64,000 nt of DNA from the NCBI RefSeq assembly GCF_049800915.1, contig NZ_JBNAFY010000001.1, forward strand, positions 186,001 through 250,000. The letters are read 5' to 3'. Below are positions 1 to 9,414 of this stretch, piece by piece (the stretch's first letter is position 1; every line of letters starts with the position of its first letter). A program made the position numbers and the translations under genes. The notes below the pieces were generated by a model, which worked only from the letters and a program-made list of their open reading frames with translations, searched no databases and was not told the origin of the DNA. The stretch is from Amaricoccus macauensis_A (lineage in GTDB: Bacteria; Pseudomonadota; Alphaproteobacteria; Rhodobacterales; Rhodobacteraceae).

Positions 1-207
<207 letters not shown>

Positions 208-218
<11 letters not shown>

Positions 219-711
219 CCCCGCGCCGGGCGCGGGCCTTGTCGAGGTGGTCATCGAGGAGCCGCGCTGGTCCGATCTGGATATGGGCGGGCTTGCGGAG
301 CGGGCTGCGGCGGCCAGCCTTGTGGCCGTCGGGATGACCCCGGCTGGGCATGAAATCAGCCTTCTTGCCTGCGATGATGCGCGGATCGCGGAGTTGAATG
401 CGGCCTTTCGGGGCAAGGAAAAGCCCACGAACGTGCTTTCCTGGCCTTCAGGCGAACTCGATGAGCCCGCCAGGCCGGGTCTGGAGGAGGAGGCGATCTT
501 CCTGGGTGATCTGGCGCTGGCCTTCGAGACCTGTTCGGCGGAGGCTGCCGAGGCGGGGCTGTCACTGGAGGCGCATGTGACCCACCTCGTCGTTCACGGA
601 GTGCTTCATCTTCTTGGCTTTGATCACGAAGAAGATGAAGAAGCGGATGAGATGGAAAGAATCGAGATCAAAACACTTGCAAGTCTGGGTGTGGCGAATC
701 CATATACTTGA
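208..711 (+). CDS. ybeY: Endoribonuclease YbeY, 16S rRNA maturation and ribosome quality control
   Basis: The 167-residue protein carries the YbeY zinc signature HGVLHLLGFDH near its C terminus, in which three histidines bind the metal. It also has the family segment FRGKEKPTNVLSWPS. YbeY is a single-strand-specific metalloendoribonuclease acting in 16S rRNA 3' end processing and 70S quality control. I chose the ATG at 208, which overlaps the end of phoH by 11 bases. An upstream in-frame start at 148 would add 20 residues read from phoH sequence and is unlikely. The tail EEDEEADEMERIEIKTLASLG is family-like. Followed after 39 bases by the CorC-like gene. Confidence 0.95.
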
Positions 712-750
712 ACTTGGCGCCGTTTGCGGCGTGAAATGCGGATAGGAGAC

Positions 751-1683
751 ATGGGCGAAAAAGCCGACGGGACGGGCCAGACCGGCCAATCCCGTGACGA
801 AAGCGGAGACGGAGAGAGTCCGGGGCTTTCGAATTTGATAGCGCGTCTGCTCGGATGGCAGAGCGAGGAACACGACGGGGACACGAAGGACGAGCGGGAG
901 CAGAGTGCCGTGGCGGCAGCTGAACAGCTGCGTGCGCGCAACATGCTCGTCAACCTTCGCAACATGCGGACATTGCGGGTCGAGGACGTATGCGTGCCGC
1001 GGGCCGATATCGTCGCCGTTGCGGTGGATGCAGAGATCGACGAGGTTCTGGACGTTTTTCGCGAGCACACCTGGTCTCGCGTGCCCGTCTATGACGACAC
1101 GCTCGATCAGCCGCTGGGTCTGGTTCATTTCAAGGATTTCGCGCTGAGTTTCGGGTTCGGCCCGTCCAGTGTGGCCTTCAATCTCCAGGACCTGGTTCGG
1201 CCGTTGCTCTATGTGCCGCCGTCGATGCCGATCGGCGTCTTGCTGCACAAGATGCAGATCGCGCGTATCCACATGGCGCTGGTGATCGACGAATACGGCG
1301 GCGTGGACGGGCTCGTGACCATCGAGGACCTTCTCGAGCAGATCGTGGGCGACATTGCCGACGAGCATGACGAGGACGAGAACAAGACCTGGATTGAAGA
1401 GGGGCGCGACGTCTACGTGGCGGCGGCGCGGATGGATCTCGAGGATTTCGAGGCGGCGTCGGGCGTGAGCATTTCCCTTCCCGACAAGGAGGAGGAGGCC
1501 GACACGTTGGGTGGTCTCGTCTTCCGGCTTGCGGGCCGTGTGCCCGAGCGCGGTGAGATCGTGATCCACGAGGATGGCCACGAGTTCGAGATCCTCGACG
1601 CGGACGCCCGGCGGATCAAGCGCCTGCGCGTGCGACTGAAGCGCAATGGCGAGGCCGGACGCTTGCAGGAGGCGGCCGAATAG
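751..1683 (+). CDS. CorC/HlyC-family CBS-domain protein (putative cation efflux/transport regulator)
   Basis: This 310-residue soluble protein has an acidic N-terminal region (about 1-65), a CBS pair (about 75-195, with VEDVCVPRADIVAV opening the first and YGGVDGLVTIEDLLEQIVGDI closing the second) and a C-terminal CorC_HlyC domain (about 215-300). Such proteins were named for cobalt/magnesium resistance. The short form without the membrane DUF21 domain, next to ybeY and lnt, is the usual alphaproteobacterial version. The ATG at 751 is preceded by AGGAG only 2 bases away; a TTG at 724 and an ATG at 736 in the same frame are alternatives. The exact substrate is unknown. Confidence 0.88.
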   Translation: MGEKADGTGQTGQSRDESGDGESPGLSNLIARLLGWQSEEHDGDTKDEREQSAVAAAEQLRARNMLVNLRNMRTLRVEDVCVPRADIVAVAVDAEIDEVLDVFREHTWSRVPVYDDTLDQPLGLVHFKDFALSFGFGPSSVAFNLQDLVRPLLYVPPSMPIGVLLHKMQIARIHMALVIDEYGGVDGLVTIEDLLEQIVGDIADEHDEDENKTWIEEGRDVYVAAARMDLEDFEAASGVSISLPDKEEEADTLGGLVFRLAGRVPERGEIVIHEDGHEFEILDADARRIKRLRVRLKRNGEAGRLQEAAE

Positions 1684-1751
1684 GCCTTCTCGCGGGGATA
1701 GGTGGCGGGCATCTGTGCCAGGTCGAGTTTGGCCAGGCCCGGACGCTCGTC

Positions 1752-3251
1752 GTGGCCGCCGCTGCCGGGGCTTTCATGGGGTTGGCGCAGGCGCCGGTCT
1801 CTTGGCCTTTGGTCTATGCGTTCGCGTTGCCCCTGTTGTTCTGGCTGCATGGCAGAACGCAGAGAGGCTGGACCGGGTTCCGGATCGGCTGGGCGGCGGG
1901 CGCGGGCTATTTCACGGTTGTGCTGTTCTGGATCGTCGAGCCGTTTCTGGTTGATATCCGCACCCATGGCTGGATGGCGCCCTTCGCCCTGATCGGCATG
2001 GCTGGAGGCCTCTCGCTCTTCTGGGCGGCGGCCTTCGGCCTGACGACATTCCTGCGTCCCAAACCTCTCATGCGGGTGATCTGCCTCGCGTCACTCTGGA
2101 CGCTGGCTGAGTATGCGCGCGCGCATGTGCTCACCGGGTTTCCCTGGGGGCTGCTCGCCTACGGCTGGATCGATACGCCCGTCGCGCAAGGGCTTTCACT
2201 GGTCGGGCCGCATGGGCTCGATTTCCTCACGATGCTTGCAGGCCTCGCGCTCGGGTTGGCGCGGCCGGCTGCGGTTCTGGCCTCGGTGGCACTTGTCGGC
2301 GCACTTTGGGGGTTCGGAGCCTGGCGGCTTTCACAGCCCGTCGAGTTGCGGCCGGACGGTTTCGTTGTGCGGGTGGTCCAGCCCAATGCAGCGCAGGACA
2401 TCAAGTGGCAGCCGGGAATGGCGCAGGTTTTCTACGAACGCCTGCTCGCGGAAACCGCGGCGCGGGCGGAAGGAGTGGCCCCAAGTGCAGTCGTGTGGCC
2501 CGAGACGGCTGTGCCTTTCCTGCTTGGAGAGCGACCGGAACTGCAAACCGAGATCGCAGGTGTCGCGGGTCCGGACGCGACGGTCGTGCTTGGATTGCGG
2601 CGGCGCGAATGGCAGCCGGATCACCCCGCTGGAGAGGCCTGGTACAATTCACTGGCCGTGCTTGCGCCGGAGACGGGGGACGCGCTCGCGGTCTATGACA
2701 AGCACCATCTCGTGCCGTTCGGCGAGTATTTTCCGCTCGCGAAACGGGTCGCGGGTCTGGGTTTGCCGGGGCTGACCGGACTGACCGGGACGGGATTCGA
2801 TGCGGGTCCTGGCCCGGTGATCATGTCAGAAACCGGGCTTCCGCCCTTCCTTCCGCTGATCTGCTACGAGGCAATCTTTACCAATGAGGCAACTATTCCG
2901 GAGGTTCGACCGGACTGGTTCGTGCAGATTACCAATGACGCCTGGTTCGGAAAAATTTCCGGACCCTACCAGCATCTTGCGCAGGCACGCGCGCGGTCAA
3001 TCGAATACGGTTTGCCGCTCGTTCGGTCAGCCAATACGGGAATATCAGCAATTACAGACCCTTACGGAAGAGTTCTCGCAAGCATTCCCCTTGGCCGCCA
3101 GGGTCACGCAGATGCCCAACTCGCTCTTCCACTGGAAGAAACAATCTATATGCGAGTGCGCAATTGGCCGCTTGTATTATTAATCCTGCCAATTTTTCAG
3201 TTAACTTTATCAAAAGTTTATGGTGGAATGCTTCGTCAACCCGGACAATAA
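1752..3251 (+). CDS. lnt: Apolipoprotein N-acyltransferase
   Basis: Lnt N-acylates the N-terminal cysteine of apolipoproteins, the last step of lipoprotein maturation in the inner membrane. The 499-residue protein has about five hydrophobic helices in residues 1-200, then a nitrilase-like periplasmic domain and a final C-terminal helix. The Glu-Lys-Cys triad is visible: Glu in VVWPETAVPF, Lys in YDKHHLVPFGEYFP, Cys in LICYEAIFTNE. The start is uncertain. GTG at 1752 is the most upstream standard start I find, but it has no clear ribosome binding site and the frame stays open upstream as far as the preceding gene, so a non-canonical start may add about 15-20 residues. It lies 68 bases after the CorC-like gene. 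Confidence 0.95.
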   Translation: MAAAAGAFMGLAQAPVSWPLVYAFALPLLFWLHGRTQRGWTGFRIGWAAGAGYFTVVLFWIVEPFLVDIRTHGWMAPFALIGMAGGLSLFWAAAFGLTTFLRPKPLMRVICLASLWTLAEYARAHVLTGFPWGLLAYGWIDTPVAQGLSLVGPHGLDFLTMLAGLALGLARPAAVLASVALVGALWGFGAWRLSQPVELRPDGFVVRVVQPNAAQDIKWQPGMAQVFYERLLAETAARAEGVAPSAVVWPETAVPFLLGERPELQTEIAGVAGPDATVVLGLRRREWQPDHPAGEAWYNSLAVLAPETGDALAVYDKHHLVPFGEYFPLAKRVAGLGLPGLTGLTGTGFDAGPGPVIMSETGLPPFLPLICYEAIFTNEATIPEVRPDWFVQITNDAWFGKISGPYQHLAQARARSIEYGLPLVRSANTGISAITDPYGRVLASIPLGRQGHADAQLALPLEETIYMRVRNWPLVLLILPIFQLTLSKVYGGMLRQPGQ

Positions 3252-3357
3252 AACGCTTCAGCGTAGGCCGTAACTTTGACTTGTGGAAAACATCAAGCTG
3301 CACGCTTGTTGCTCGCGAAAATGGTTGCTGCCGTTTTGCCTGTAGGGTGGGGTTGAA

Positions 3358-3759
3358 GTGGATAGTTACACGTTTGCAAATGAAGTCGACAAGCATGTCG
3401 GGCAGCGGATCAGAAGCCGTCGGGAATCTCTGAAGATCAGCCAGGGCCGGCTGGGGCGTCAGCTTGGCGTCACGTTCTCCCAGATCCAGAAATACGAGAA
3501 GGGGTCGAACCGGGTTGGTGCCGGCCGTCTCTATCAGATCGCGATGTTTCTCGGCGTGACGCCGAACTACTTCTTCGAAGGTCTTGAAGGAGAGCAGGGG
3601 ATCGAGCCGCAGAACTCCTCGACGCCCAGCTCGGTGAGCCCGGAAGAACTGAAGGCGCTGACCGATGCCTTCTCCAACGTGGACGACAAGGATACGCGTG
3701 CGTCCGTCGTTGCTCTCGTGCGCTCTCTGATGGGCGAGATCGAGAAGCGCAGCCTCTGA
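3358..3759 (+). CDS. XRE-family helix-turn-helix transcriptional regulator
   Basis: This 133-residue DNA-binding protein has a Cro/CI-type helix-turn-helix at about residues 14-68 (RRESLKISQGRLGRQLGVTF followed by SQIQKYEKGSNRVGAGRLYQ). A linker rich in Ser, Thr and Glu follows, then a short helical tail resembling SinR/phage-like regulators of alphaproteobacteria. It starts with GTG at 3358, 107 bases after lnt, and probably has its own promoter. Its target is unknown. A GC-rich inverted repeat (GCCGCG/CGCGGC) lies just downstream at about 3779-3798 but lacks a T-run. Confidence 0.88.
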   Translation: MDSYTFANEVDKHVGQRIRSRRESLKISQGRLGRQLGVTFSQIQKYEKGSNRVGAGRLYQIAMFLGVTPNYFFEGLEGEQGIEPQNSSTPSSVSPEELKALTDAFSNVDDKDTRASVVALVRSLMGEIEKRSL

Positions 3760-3929
3760 GTTGAAACTCGGAGTTGGAGCCGCGGGAACGCGCGGCCACA
3801 AGAACACCCAGGATCGGCAACGGGGCGCGCCGGCGAACCGGCCAATATCCCGAACTGCCGTGATCTCGGGGCACGCATCATCGCAAACCGTTTCGGTCAG
3901 TTGCAGATCCCGCCCGCGCGATGATCGGG

Positions 3930-4667
3930 CTATTTGCGTGTGCGAGCCCGCGTCTTTTTCTTCTGTGGGCGCATTCTCGGGCCCTGCGGCCCTTTCCGGT
4001 CGATCTCGAACTGCGGCATGGCCGCCACAAGGTCACTGAGCTTGCTGTAGCCGAAGGTGCGGGAATCGAACTCTGGCGAGAGGTTGTTGAGACGGTGCCC
4101 GACGATGCCGAGGCTGAGCCAGCCCTCCGCATCCCCTTCCAGTTCTCCGATCACCTTTTCGAACAGGGGAAGCGCCTCACCCGTCGGGGTGGCGGACTTT
4201 GCCTTGTCACCGTCGCTGCCACCGTTGACGAAGTTCTCGGTGAAGATGAAGCGGGTGCAGGCCTGGCGGAAGCTCTCGGGTGTCTTGCGCTGGCCGATGC
4301 CGTAGACAGCCACGCCCTGTTCACGGATGCGCGCGGCGAGCCGGGTGAAATCGCTGTCCGAGGACACCAGGCAGAAGCCGTCGAAACGCCCGGAATGGAG
4401 AAGGTCCATCGCGTCGATGACCAGGGTGATGTCGGAGGAGTTCTTGCCGGTGGTATAGGCAAACTGCTGCTGCGGAAGTATGGCGTGGCGCGACAGGATC
4501 TCGGCCCAGCCCTTCAGGTGGCCGTCGGAAAAATCGCCGTAGATCCGCCGCAGGCTTGCCTCACCGATGCGGGCGACCTCATCGAAGAGCCCGTCGGCGA
4601 TCTTCGGCGAGGCGTTGTCCGCGTCTATCAGCACGGCAAGCCGCGGGGATTGCTCTTCGTTGGCCAT
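3930..4667 (-). CDS. NYN-domain (LabA/DUF88) putative RNase with C-terminal OST-HTH/LOTUS domain
   Basis: The 245-residue protein opens with a PIN-like NYN domain (about 8-150). The acidic metal-site residues are visible in RLAVLIDADN, NSSDITLVIDAMDLL and CLVSSDSDFTRLA, all typical of LabA/Limkain-type nucleases. Residues about 165-225 (SLGIVGHRLNNLSPEFDSRT and SKLSDLVAAMPQF) match an OST-HTH/LOTUS fold, often an RNA-binding module, and the tail is Lys/Arg-rich. The ATG overlaps the stop of the upstream transglycosylase gene by one base (TGATG), suggesting translational coupling. The family is predicted to cut RNA; the substrate here is unknown. Confidence 0.88.
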   Translation of the reverse strand: MANEEQSPRLAVLIDADNASPKIADGLFDEVARIGEASLRRIYGDFSDGHLKGWAEILSRHAILPQQQFAYTTGKNSSDITLVIDAMDLLHSGRFDGFCLVSSDSDFTRLAARIREQGVAVYGIGQRKTPESFRQACTRFIFTENFVNGGSDGDKAKSATPTGEALPLFEKVIGELEGDAEGWLSLGIVGHRLNNLSPEFDSRTFGYSKLSDLVAAMPQFEIDRKGPQGPRMRPQKKKTRARTRK

Positions 4668-5902
4668 CAGCGCAGCGCATTCAGCAGGTCGGCACTGGCG
4701 AACCCGTCCGGGGTCATGCCGTTCGCCGATTGGAAACGCCGGATGGCGGAGGCGGTATCCGGCCCGATCACGCCGTCCGCACCGCCGGTATCATAGCCAG
4801 CGGCGGTGAGACGTTCCTGCAGTTCGATCTTTTCGGTGCGGCTCAGGGTGCGTTCCCCCCGCGGCCAGGGCTGCACGAAAGGGGCGCCACCGCCGATGCG
4901 GTCCCCGAGATGGCCGACGCCGAGGGCGTAGGACGTGGCGTTGTTGTAGCGTTTGATGACGTAGAAATTCTGGTAGACGATGAAGGCCGGGCCGCGCGCA
5001 CCGGCCGGAGCGATGATCGCCGCCGGGCCGTAGTCGGGCAGGGTGGTGCCGTTCATGGTCCGCACCCCTGCCGTCCGCCACTGGCTGACAGAGCGGCGAT
5101 TGGAGTCGTCCGCCAGCGCGTAGTTGAAGCCAGCGGGCAGGCGAACCTCCATGCCCCAGGGCGCCCCCGACTGCCAGCCGGCGCGCGAAAGGTAGTTCGC
5201 GGCGGAGGCGAGCGCATCGACCGGCGAGTCGGACCAGACATCGCGTCGGCCATCGCCGTTGAAATCAACGGCATAGCTCAGGTAGGAGGTCGGGATGAAC
5301 TGGGTGTGCCCCATTGCGCCGGCCCAGGATCCGATCATGTTGGCCGGCTGGGTATCGCCTGCCTGGATAATCTTGAGCGCGGCGATGAGCTGATCTTCGG
5401 CGAAACTCTTGCGGCGTCCTTCGTAGGCCAGTGTCGCCAGCGATTCGATCACCGGAATGTCGCCACGATAGGTGCCGTAATTGGTCTCCATGCCCCAGAT
5501 CGCCAGAACCGTGTCACTGTCGACCCCGTAGGTCTGCTCGATGGCGGCCATGGTGCTGGCGTATTCCGCGCGACGCGCCCGGCCGTTGGTGACGCGATCG
5601 GGCGAGGCCGCGCTGTCGAGATACTCCCAGATCGGTTTGGTGAACTCGGCCTGGCGGCTGTCGAGCCGCATGACCTCCGAATTGACACCGACACCGCGAA
5701 ACGCCGCATCGAACACGCTGGGCTGGATGCCTTGCGCGATGGCCCGGCTGCGGAAACCGGACTTCCAGGCCCTGAAGCTCTCGGGCTGCGGCGACTGGCT
5801 GCGGGCCATGGGCGGCGTGTTGTTATAGGAGGAGTTTGCATTGACGCCGCAGCCGCCCGCGACCAGCGCGATGACGAAAAGGGCAAGTGGAAACGACTTC
5901 AA
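4667..5902 (-). CDS. Membrane-bound lytic murein transglycosylase, MltB family, with peptidoglycan-binding domain
   Basis: The 411-residue protein cleaves peptidoglycan glycan strands to 1,6-anhydro-muropeptides in the periplasm. The N terminus is a lipoprotein signal (hydrophobic core then VAGGC, Cys about 19). The SLT_2 catalytic domain spans about 40-330, with the catalytic Glu in WGMETNYGTYRGD and the family segments MIGSWAGAMGHTQF and DFNGDGRRDVW. Residues about 350-410 form a PG_binding_1 domain (GYDTGGADGVIGPDTASAIR). It is transcribed right to left, upstream of and overlapping the NYN-LOTUS gene. Confidence 0.93.
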   Translation of the reverse strand: MKSFPLALFVIALVAGGCGVNANSSYNNTPPMARSQSPQPESFRAWKSGFRSRAIAQGIQPSVFDAAFRGVGVNSEVMRLDSRQAEFTKPIWEYLDSAASPDRVTNGRARRAEYASTMAAIEQTYGVDSDTVLAIWGMETNYGTYRGDIPVIESLATLAYEGRRKSFAEDQLIAALKIIQAGDTQPANMIGSWAGAMGHTQFIPTSYLSYAVDFNGDGRRDVWSDSPVDALASAANYLSRAGWQSGAPWGMEVRLPAGFNYALADDSNRRSVSQWRTAGVRTMNGTTLPDYGPAAIIAPAGARGPAFIVYQNFYVIKRYNNATSYALGVGHLGDRIGGGAPFVQPWPRGERTLSRTEKIELQERLTAAGYDTGGADGVIGPDTASAIRRFQSANGMTPDGFASADLLNALR

Positions 5903-6008
5903 GGCCAGCCTCCTGCTCGATTGGCTTTTTATTGTTCGGCAACTCTACTCTCGCGTGTGCCTGAAAGATAGGGGACGTGTCCGGTTTCTTCGATGAAATG
6001 CACGCATC

Positions 6009-6725
6009 TCAACCGCGCTCCGGAAACGTGAAGGCCGCGAAATCCCGGGCGAAGACTTCGCGGAGATGCTCGCGATCCGCCGGGCCGATCAGGGACTCGC
6101 GCGCGGTGGCGCCGGTGGAGATGTTCTTGCGCGGCAGGCGCAGATCGGGGAGCTCGAGGCGCTCGGCCACACGCGCGAAATCGCTTTCGTGCTGGCCAAA
6201 ATATCCGATGAAATCGACAATCGTCGCGCCGGTTTCGTCCTGCACGGCGTCGCATTGGCAGCGGGAGGCGGGGTCGCGGAAGAAGGAAGGGTGCCGGATG
6301 AATTCGGAGAAGGTTTCGGTCTCGCGATAGGCGGTCATGCCGGGCCAGATCAACGGATCGGAGCCTGAGAAATAAGGCAGCTTGAAGCGGAGATTGCGCA
6401 GCCCGCCGGCGTCCCGCTTCTCGGAGACCATGGCGAAATAGCGGTAGAGGGATTCGGTGCGCTCGAACGGGTGGCGGACGAAGGCGAAGCTGAAATAGCT
6501 CTCCCAGGTCTCGGGGCCGAGAAACTCGCGGATCTTCGTGGCGTGGCTGTGTTTCTCGAGGCCGTATCTGCGCTTGTACTGGATGTTTCGGAGCTTGCCC
6601 ATCGGAGTGGAGCCGATCACGAGATCGCCCGGACCAAGCTGGCCTGCGAGCGCGGAGGTGATGGATTCCCCTGCGGTCTTGTGGATGTGGACGAAGACGA
6701 ATTTCCGGGTCTTCGATATAATCAT
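6009..6725 (-). CDS. Sulfotransferase family 2 (PAPS-dependent carbohydrate sulfotransferase-like)
   Basis: The 238-residue protein begins with the PAPS 5'-phosphosulfate loop FVFVHIHKTAGESITSAL and has the 3'-phosphate-binding segment FAFVRHPFERTESLYRYF at about residues 85-103, both hallmarks of Sulfotransfer_2 enzymes. The acceptor is unknown; surface carbohydrate is the usual target of such bacterial enzymes. The ATG at 6725 has AGGGAG about 10 bases upstream. Longer readings from 6791 would add an Arg/Pro-rich stretch that looks non-coding. It stands alone between the transglycosylase and rnr. Confidence 0.85.
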   Translation of the reverse strand: MIISKTRKFVFVHIHKTAGESITSALAGQLGPGDLVIGSTPMGKLRNIQYKRRYGLEKHSHATKIREFLGPETWESYFSFAFVRHPFERTESLYRYFAMVSEKRDAGGLRNLRFKLPYFSGSDPLIWPGMTAYRETETFSEFIRHPSFFRDPASRCQCDAVQDETGATIVDFIGYFGQHESDFARVAERLELPDLRLPRKNISTGATARESLIGPADREHLREVFARDFAAFTFPERG

Positions 6726-6913
6726 TCGGCCAGGCTCCCTGGGGTGCGGCCCCCGCTGGTCTCGGGGCCGCCTCACGCGCGGGGCGAGCATAGGGGTGGC
6801 CCCCCGAGGAACACAAGCGCCAAGCGCCCGACAGGCCGATGGACGGGCGGCGGAATGCCAAGGCAGGGGTGTCCGGGCAGGTGCCGGGAGGTTTGGATTG
6901 CCCGTGACCGGGA

Positions 6914-9151
6914 CTAGCGTTTGCGGGTCTTCGATTTGCGGATACGGGAGCGCGACAGCTTGCGGCGGGGCGGTCCGCCTTTTGAGCGCCGCGAGGGTGT
7001 CGGCACGCCGCGGCCTTCGATCTCCAGCAGGTCGAAGAGTAGCCCGCCGGTGATGGGCGCCGCTTCCTGGAGGCGGACGAGAACGCGCTGGCCGAGCCCG
7101 ATGACACGGCGGGATTTCTCGCCGGTGAGGGTCTGGGTTTCCGGGTCGTGGCGGTAATACTCGGTTCCGATGGCGGAGATCGGCACGAGGCCGTCGGCAC
7201 CGGTTTCGTCGAGTTTCACGAAGAGGCCGAACCGCGCCACACCCGCGATCGTTCCGGGAAATTCGCTGCCGATCCGGTCGGCGAGATAGGCCGCGAGGTA
7301 GCGGTCGGTGGTGTCGCGTTCGGCCATCATCGAGCGCCGCTCGGTCATCGAGATGTGCTCGCCGGTGCGGTCGAGCTCGATTTCCTCGTCGCGCGAGAGG
7401 CCATCATCCCCCCAGCCATGGGCGCGGATCAGCGCGCGGTGGACGATGAGGTCCGCATAGCGGCGGATCGGCGACGTGAAGTGGCCGTAGCGCGGCAGGT
7501 TGAGGCCGAAATGGCCAAAATTCTCTGGCGTGTAATACGCCTGTGTCATGGAGCGCAGGACGCTCATGTTGATCATTTCGGCATGTTCGGTGCCGGCGAC
7601 GCCATCAAGCAGGCGGTTGAGCTGTGATGTCTTGAGAACCTGGCCCTTCGCCAGAGAAAGGCCCACGCTTTCGGCTGTTTCGCGCAGGGCTTCGAGCTTC
7701 TCGGGGCTCGGCTCCTCGTGGACGCGGTAGAGCAGGCGGATGCGCTTTGCCTCGAGCGTTTCGGCGGCAGCGACATTGGCGAGGATCATGAAGTCCTCGA
7801 TCACCTTGTGGGCATCGAGCCGGTCGCGAAAGGCGACGGACAGGACCTCGCCTGCTTCGGAAAGGACGATCCGGCGTTCGGGGAGGTCGAGGTCAAGTGG
7901 CTCGCGGGCAGCACGCGCCTTGTGGGCGGCGCGCCACGCGGCCCAGAGAGGGTCGATGACGCTTTCCTTCAGAGGCGTGGTGCGTTCGTCCGGTTTGCCA
8001 TCCGCCGCCGCTTGTGCCTGGGCATAGCTGAGGCTGGCCGGAGACTTCATGAAGCCGCGGGTGAAGCGATGGTCGATCTTGTTGCCATGGGCGTCGAGCA
8101 CCATGCGAACCGCGATGCAAGGACGCTCCACGCCTTCGTGAAGCGAACAGAGATCCCCGGAGAGATCCTCGGGCAGCATAGGCACAACCCGGTCAGGAAA
8201 GTAGGAGGAGTTGCCGCGACGTAGGGCCTCACGGTCCAGTGTGGAACCCGGTCGGACATAGTGGGCGACATCGGCGATGGCGACCCACACGACGAAGCCG
8301 CCGGGGTTCTTCGGATCATCGTCGGGCGCCGCGCAGACGGCGTCGTCATGGTCGCGGGCATCTTCGGGGTCGATCGTGACGAGGGGCAGGTCGCGCAGAT
8401 CCTCGCGCTGGCCAAGCTGTACCGGCTTCGCGTCCGCTGCCTCTGCGAGTGCGGTTTCGGGAAATTCGTCCGGGATTCCATGCTCGTGAATCGCGATGAG
8501 CGACACCGAGCGCGGGGCGGAGGGGTCACCGAGTCGTGCGATGATGCGGGCGCGCGGCATGAGGTGCGAACGGGCGGTGCCGGATTGCTCCGCCTCGACA
8601 AGTTCGCCGTCCTTCGCACCGGACGTAAGACCCGGCGGTACCAGCCAGTCTCGGTCGGTGCGCTTGTCTATGGCGCCGATTCTCCCGCCTTCGGAGGTGG
8701 CGTGGAAGATACCGATGACACGCTTGGGGCCCATGCCGATCCGCCGGATGACCTTGGCGGTTAGCGGCGCCTCGGGGTCTTCGGTGCGGATCAGTCGGCC
8801 GAGAAGCCTGTCGCCGGCGCCGAGCGCGGGGTCGTCGCGCCTCGTGGTGATGAGGACGCGGGGGGCGGGATCGTCACCTTCCCATTGCATCGGCTCACCC
8901 CAGAGATCGCCGGAAGAATCCGGCCCCGTGACGCGCAGGACGAGCACCGGAGGCAGTTCCCCGGCGGGCCGCACGCGGGAGCGGTTGCGGTCGATCAATC
9001 CCTCGCGAGTCATCTGGGCCAGGAGCTGCTTGAGCTCGATCTTCAACGCGCCCTTGAGGCCAAAGGCGCGTGCAATCTCCCGCTTGCCCGACTGGCTTGG
9101 GTTCTCACGGAGAAAGGCGATGATCTCGTCGGGTGTCGGCAGTTGCTTCAT
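6914..9151 (-). CDS. rnr: Ribonuclease R
   Basis: RNase R is a processive 3'-5' exoribonuclease that degrades structured RNA. The 745-residue protein has an N-terminal winged-helix region (about 1-65), cold-shock-like OB domains (65-235), the RNB catalytic domain (about 250-580, with metal-binding acidic residues in TIDPEDARDHDDAVC and the segment TSPIRRYADLIVHRAL), an S1 domain (about 620-705) and a basic Arg/Lys/Ser tail. Length and order match the alphaproteobacterial family. It has a standard ATG start. In related genomes rnr sits near topA and dprA, as here. Confidence 0.96.
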   Translation of the reverse strand: MKQLPTPDEIIAFLRENPSQSGKREIARAFGLKGALKIELKQLLAQMTREGLIDRNRSRVRPAGELPPVLVLRVTGPDSSGDLWGEPMQWEGDDPAPRVLITTRRDDPALGAGDRLLGRLIRTEDPEAPLTAKVIRRIGMGPKRVIGIFHATSEGGRIGAIDKRTDRDWLVPPGLTSGAKDGELVEAEQSGTARSHLMPRARIIARLGDPSAPRSVSLIAIHEHGIPDEFPETALAEAADAKPVQLGQREDLRDLPLVTIDPEDARDHDDAVCAAPDDDPKNPGGFVVWVAIADVAHYVRPGSTLDREALRRGNSSYFPDRVVPMLPEDLSGDLCSLHEGVERPCIAVRMVLDAHGNKIDHRFTRGFMKSPASLSYAQAQAAADGKPDERTTPLKESVIDPLWAAWRAAHKARAAREPLDLDLPERRIVLSEAGEVLSVAFRDRLDAHKVIEDFMILANVAAAETLEAKRIRLLYRVHEEPSPEKLEALRETAESVGLSLAKGQVLKTSQLNRLLDGVAGTEHAEMINMSVLRSMTQAYYTPENFGHFGLNLPRYGHFTSPIRRYADLIVHRALIRAHGWGDDGLSRDEEIELDRTGEHISMTERRSMMAERDTTDRYLAAYLADRIGSEFPGTIAGVARFGLFVKLDETGADGLVPISAIGTEYYRHDPETQTLTGEKSRRVIGLGQRVLVRLQEAAPITGGLLFDLLEIEGRGVPTPSRRSKGGPPRRKLSRSRIRKSKTRKR

Positions 9152-9354
9152 GGCGCTGCGTTAGCACGAGGAGCGAGCACTGGCACCCGAAAACTGGCGA
9201 AAGTCCGGCTTGCCGACGTGTGGGCTGTTCCCGGTGCAACCCGACAATTTCGCGGTATGGAATCGATATGGTTTGCGTATGGCAACCGTATGGCAATTTG
9301 CCATAGCCCGCAAAATCCCGAAGGCTGGCAGAGCAAGGGTATTGCCCGAATGAA

Positions 9355-9384
9355 ACGGGGCCGCGCAGGAAAGCGCGGCCCCGT
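9355..9384 (-). terminator. Rho-independent-type terminator of the bacterioferritin gene
   Basis: A perfect 12-bp stem (ACGGGGCCGCGC paired with GCGCGGCCCCGT) encloses a 6-base loop. On the minus strand it follows the bacterioferritin stop by about 30 bases and is followed by a short T-rich tract (TTTCATTC). It separates bacterioferritin from rnr. Confidence 0.75.
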
Positions 9385-9414
9385 ATCGTGAAGGATCGAG
9401 AGGGGGAGAAAAGA

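Noticed and set aside
5929..7200. 423-codon minus-strand frame over the sulfotransferase
   Set aside because: Out of frame with the sulfotransferase motifs and Pro/Arg-rich; it is a shadow.
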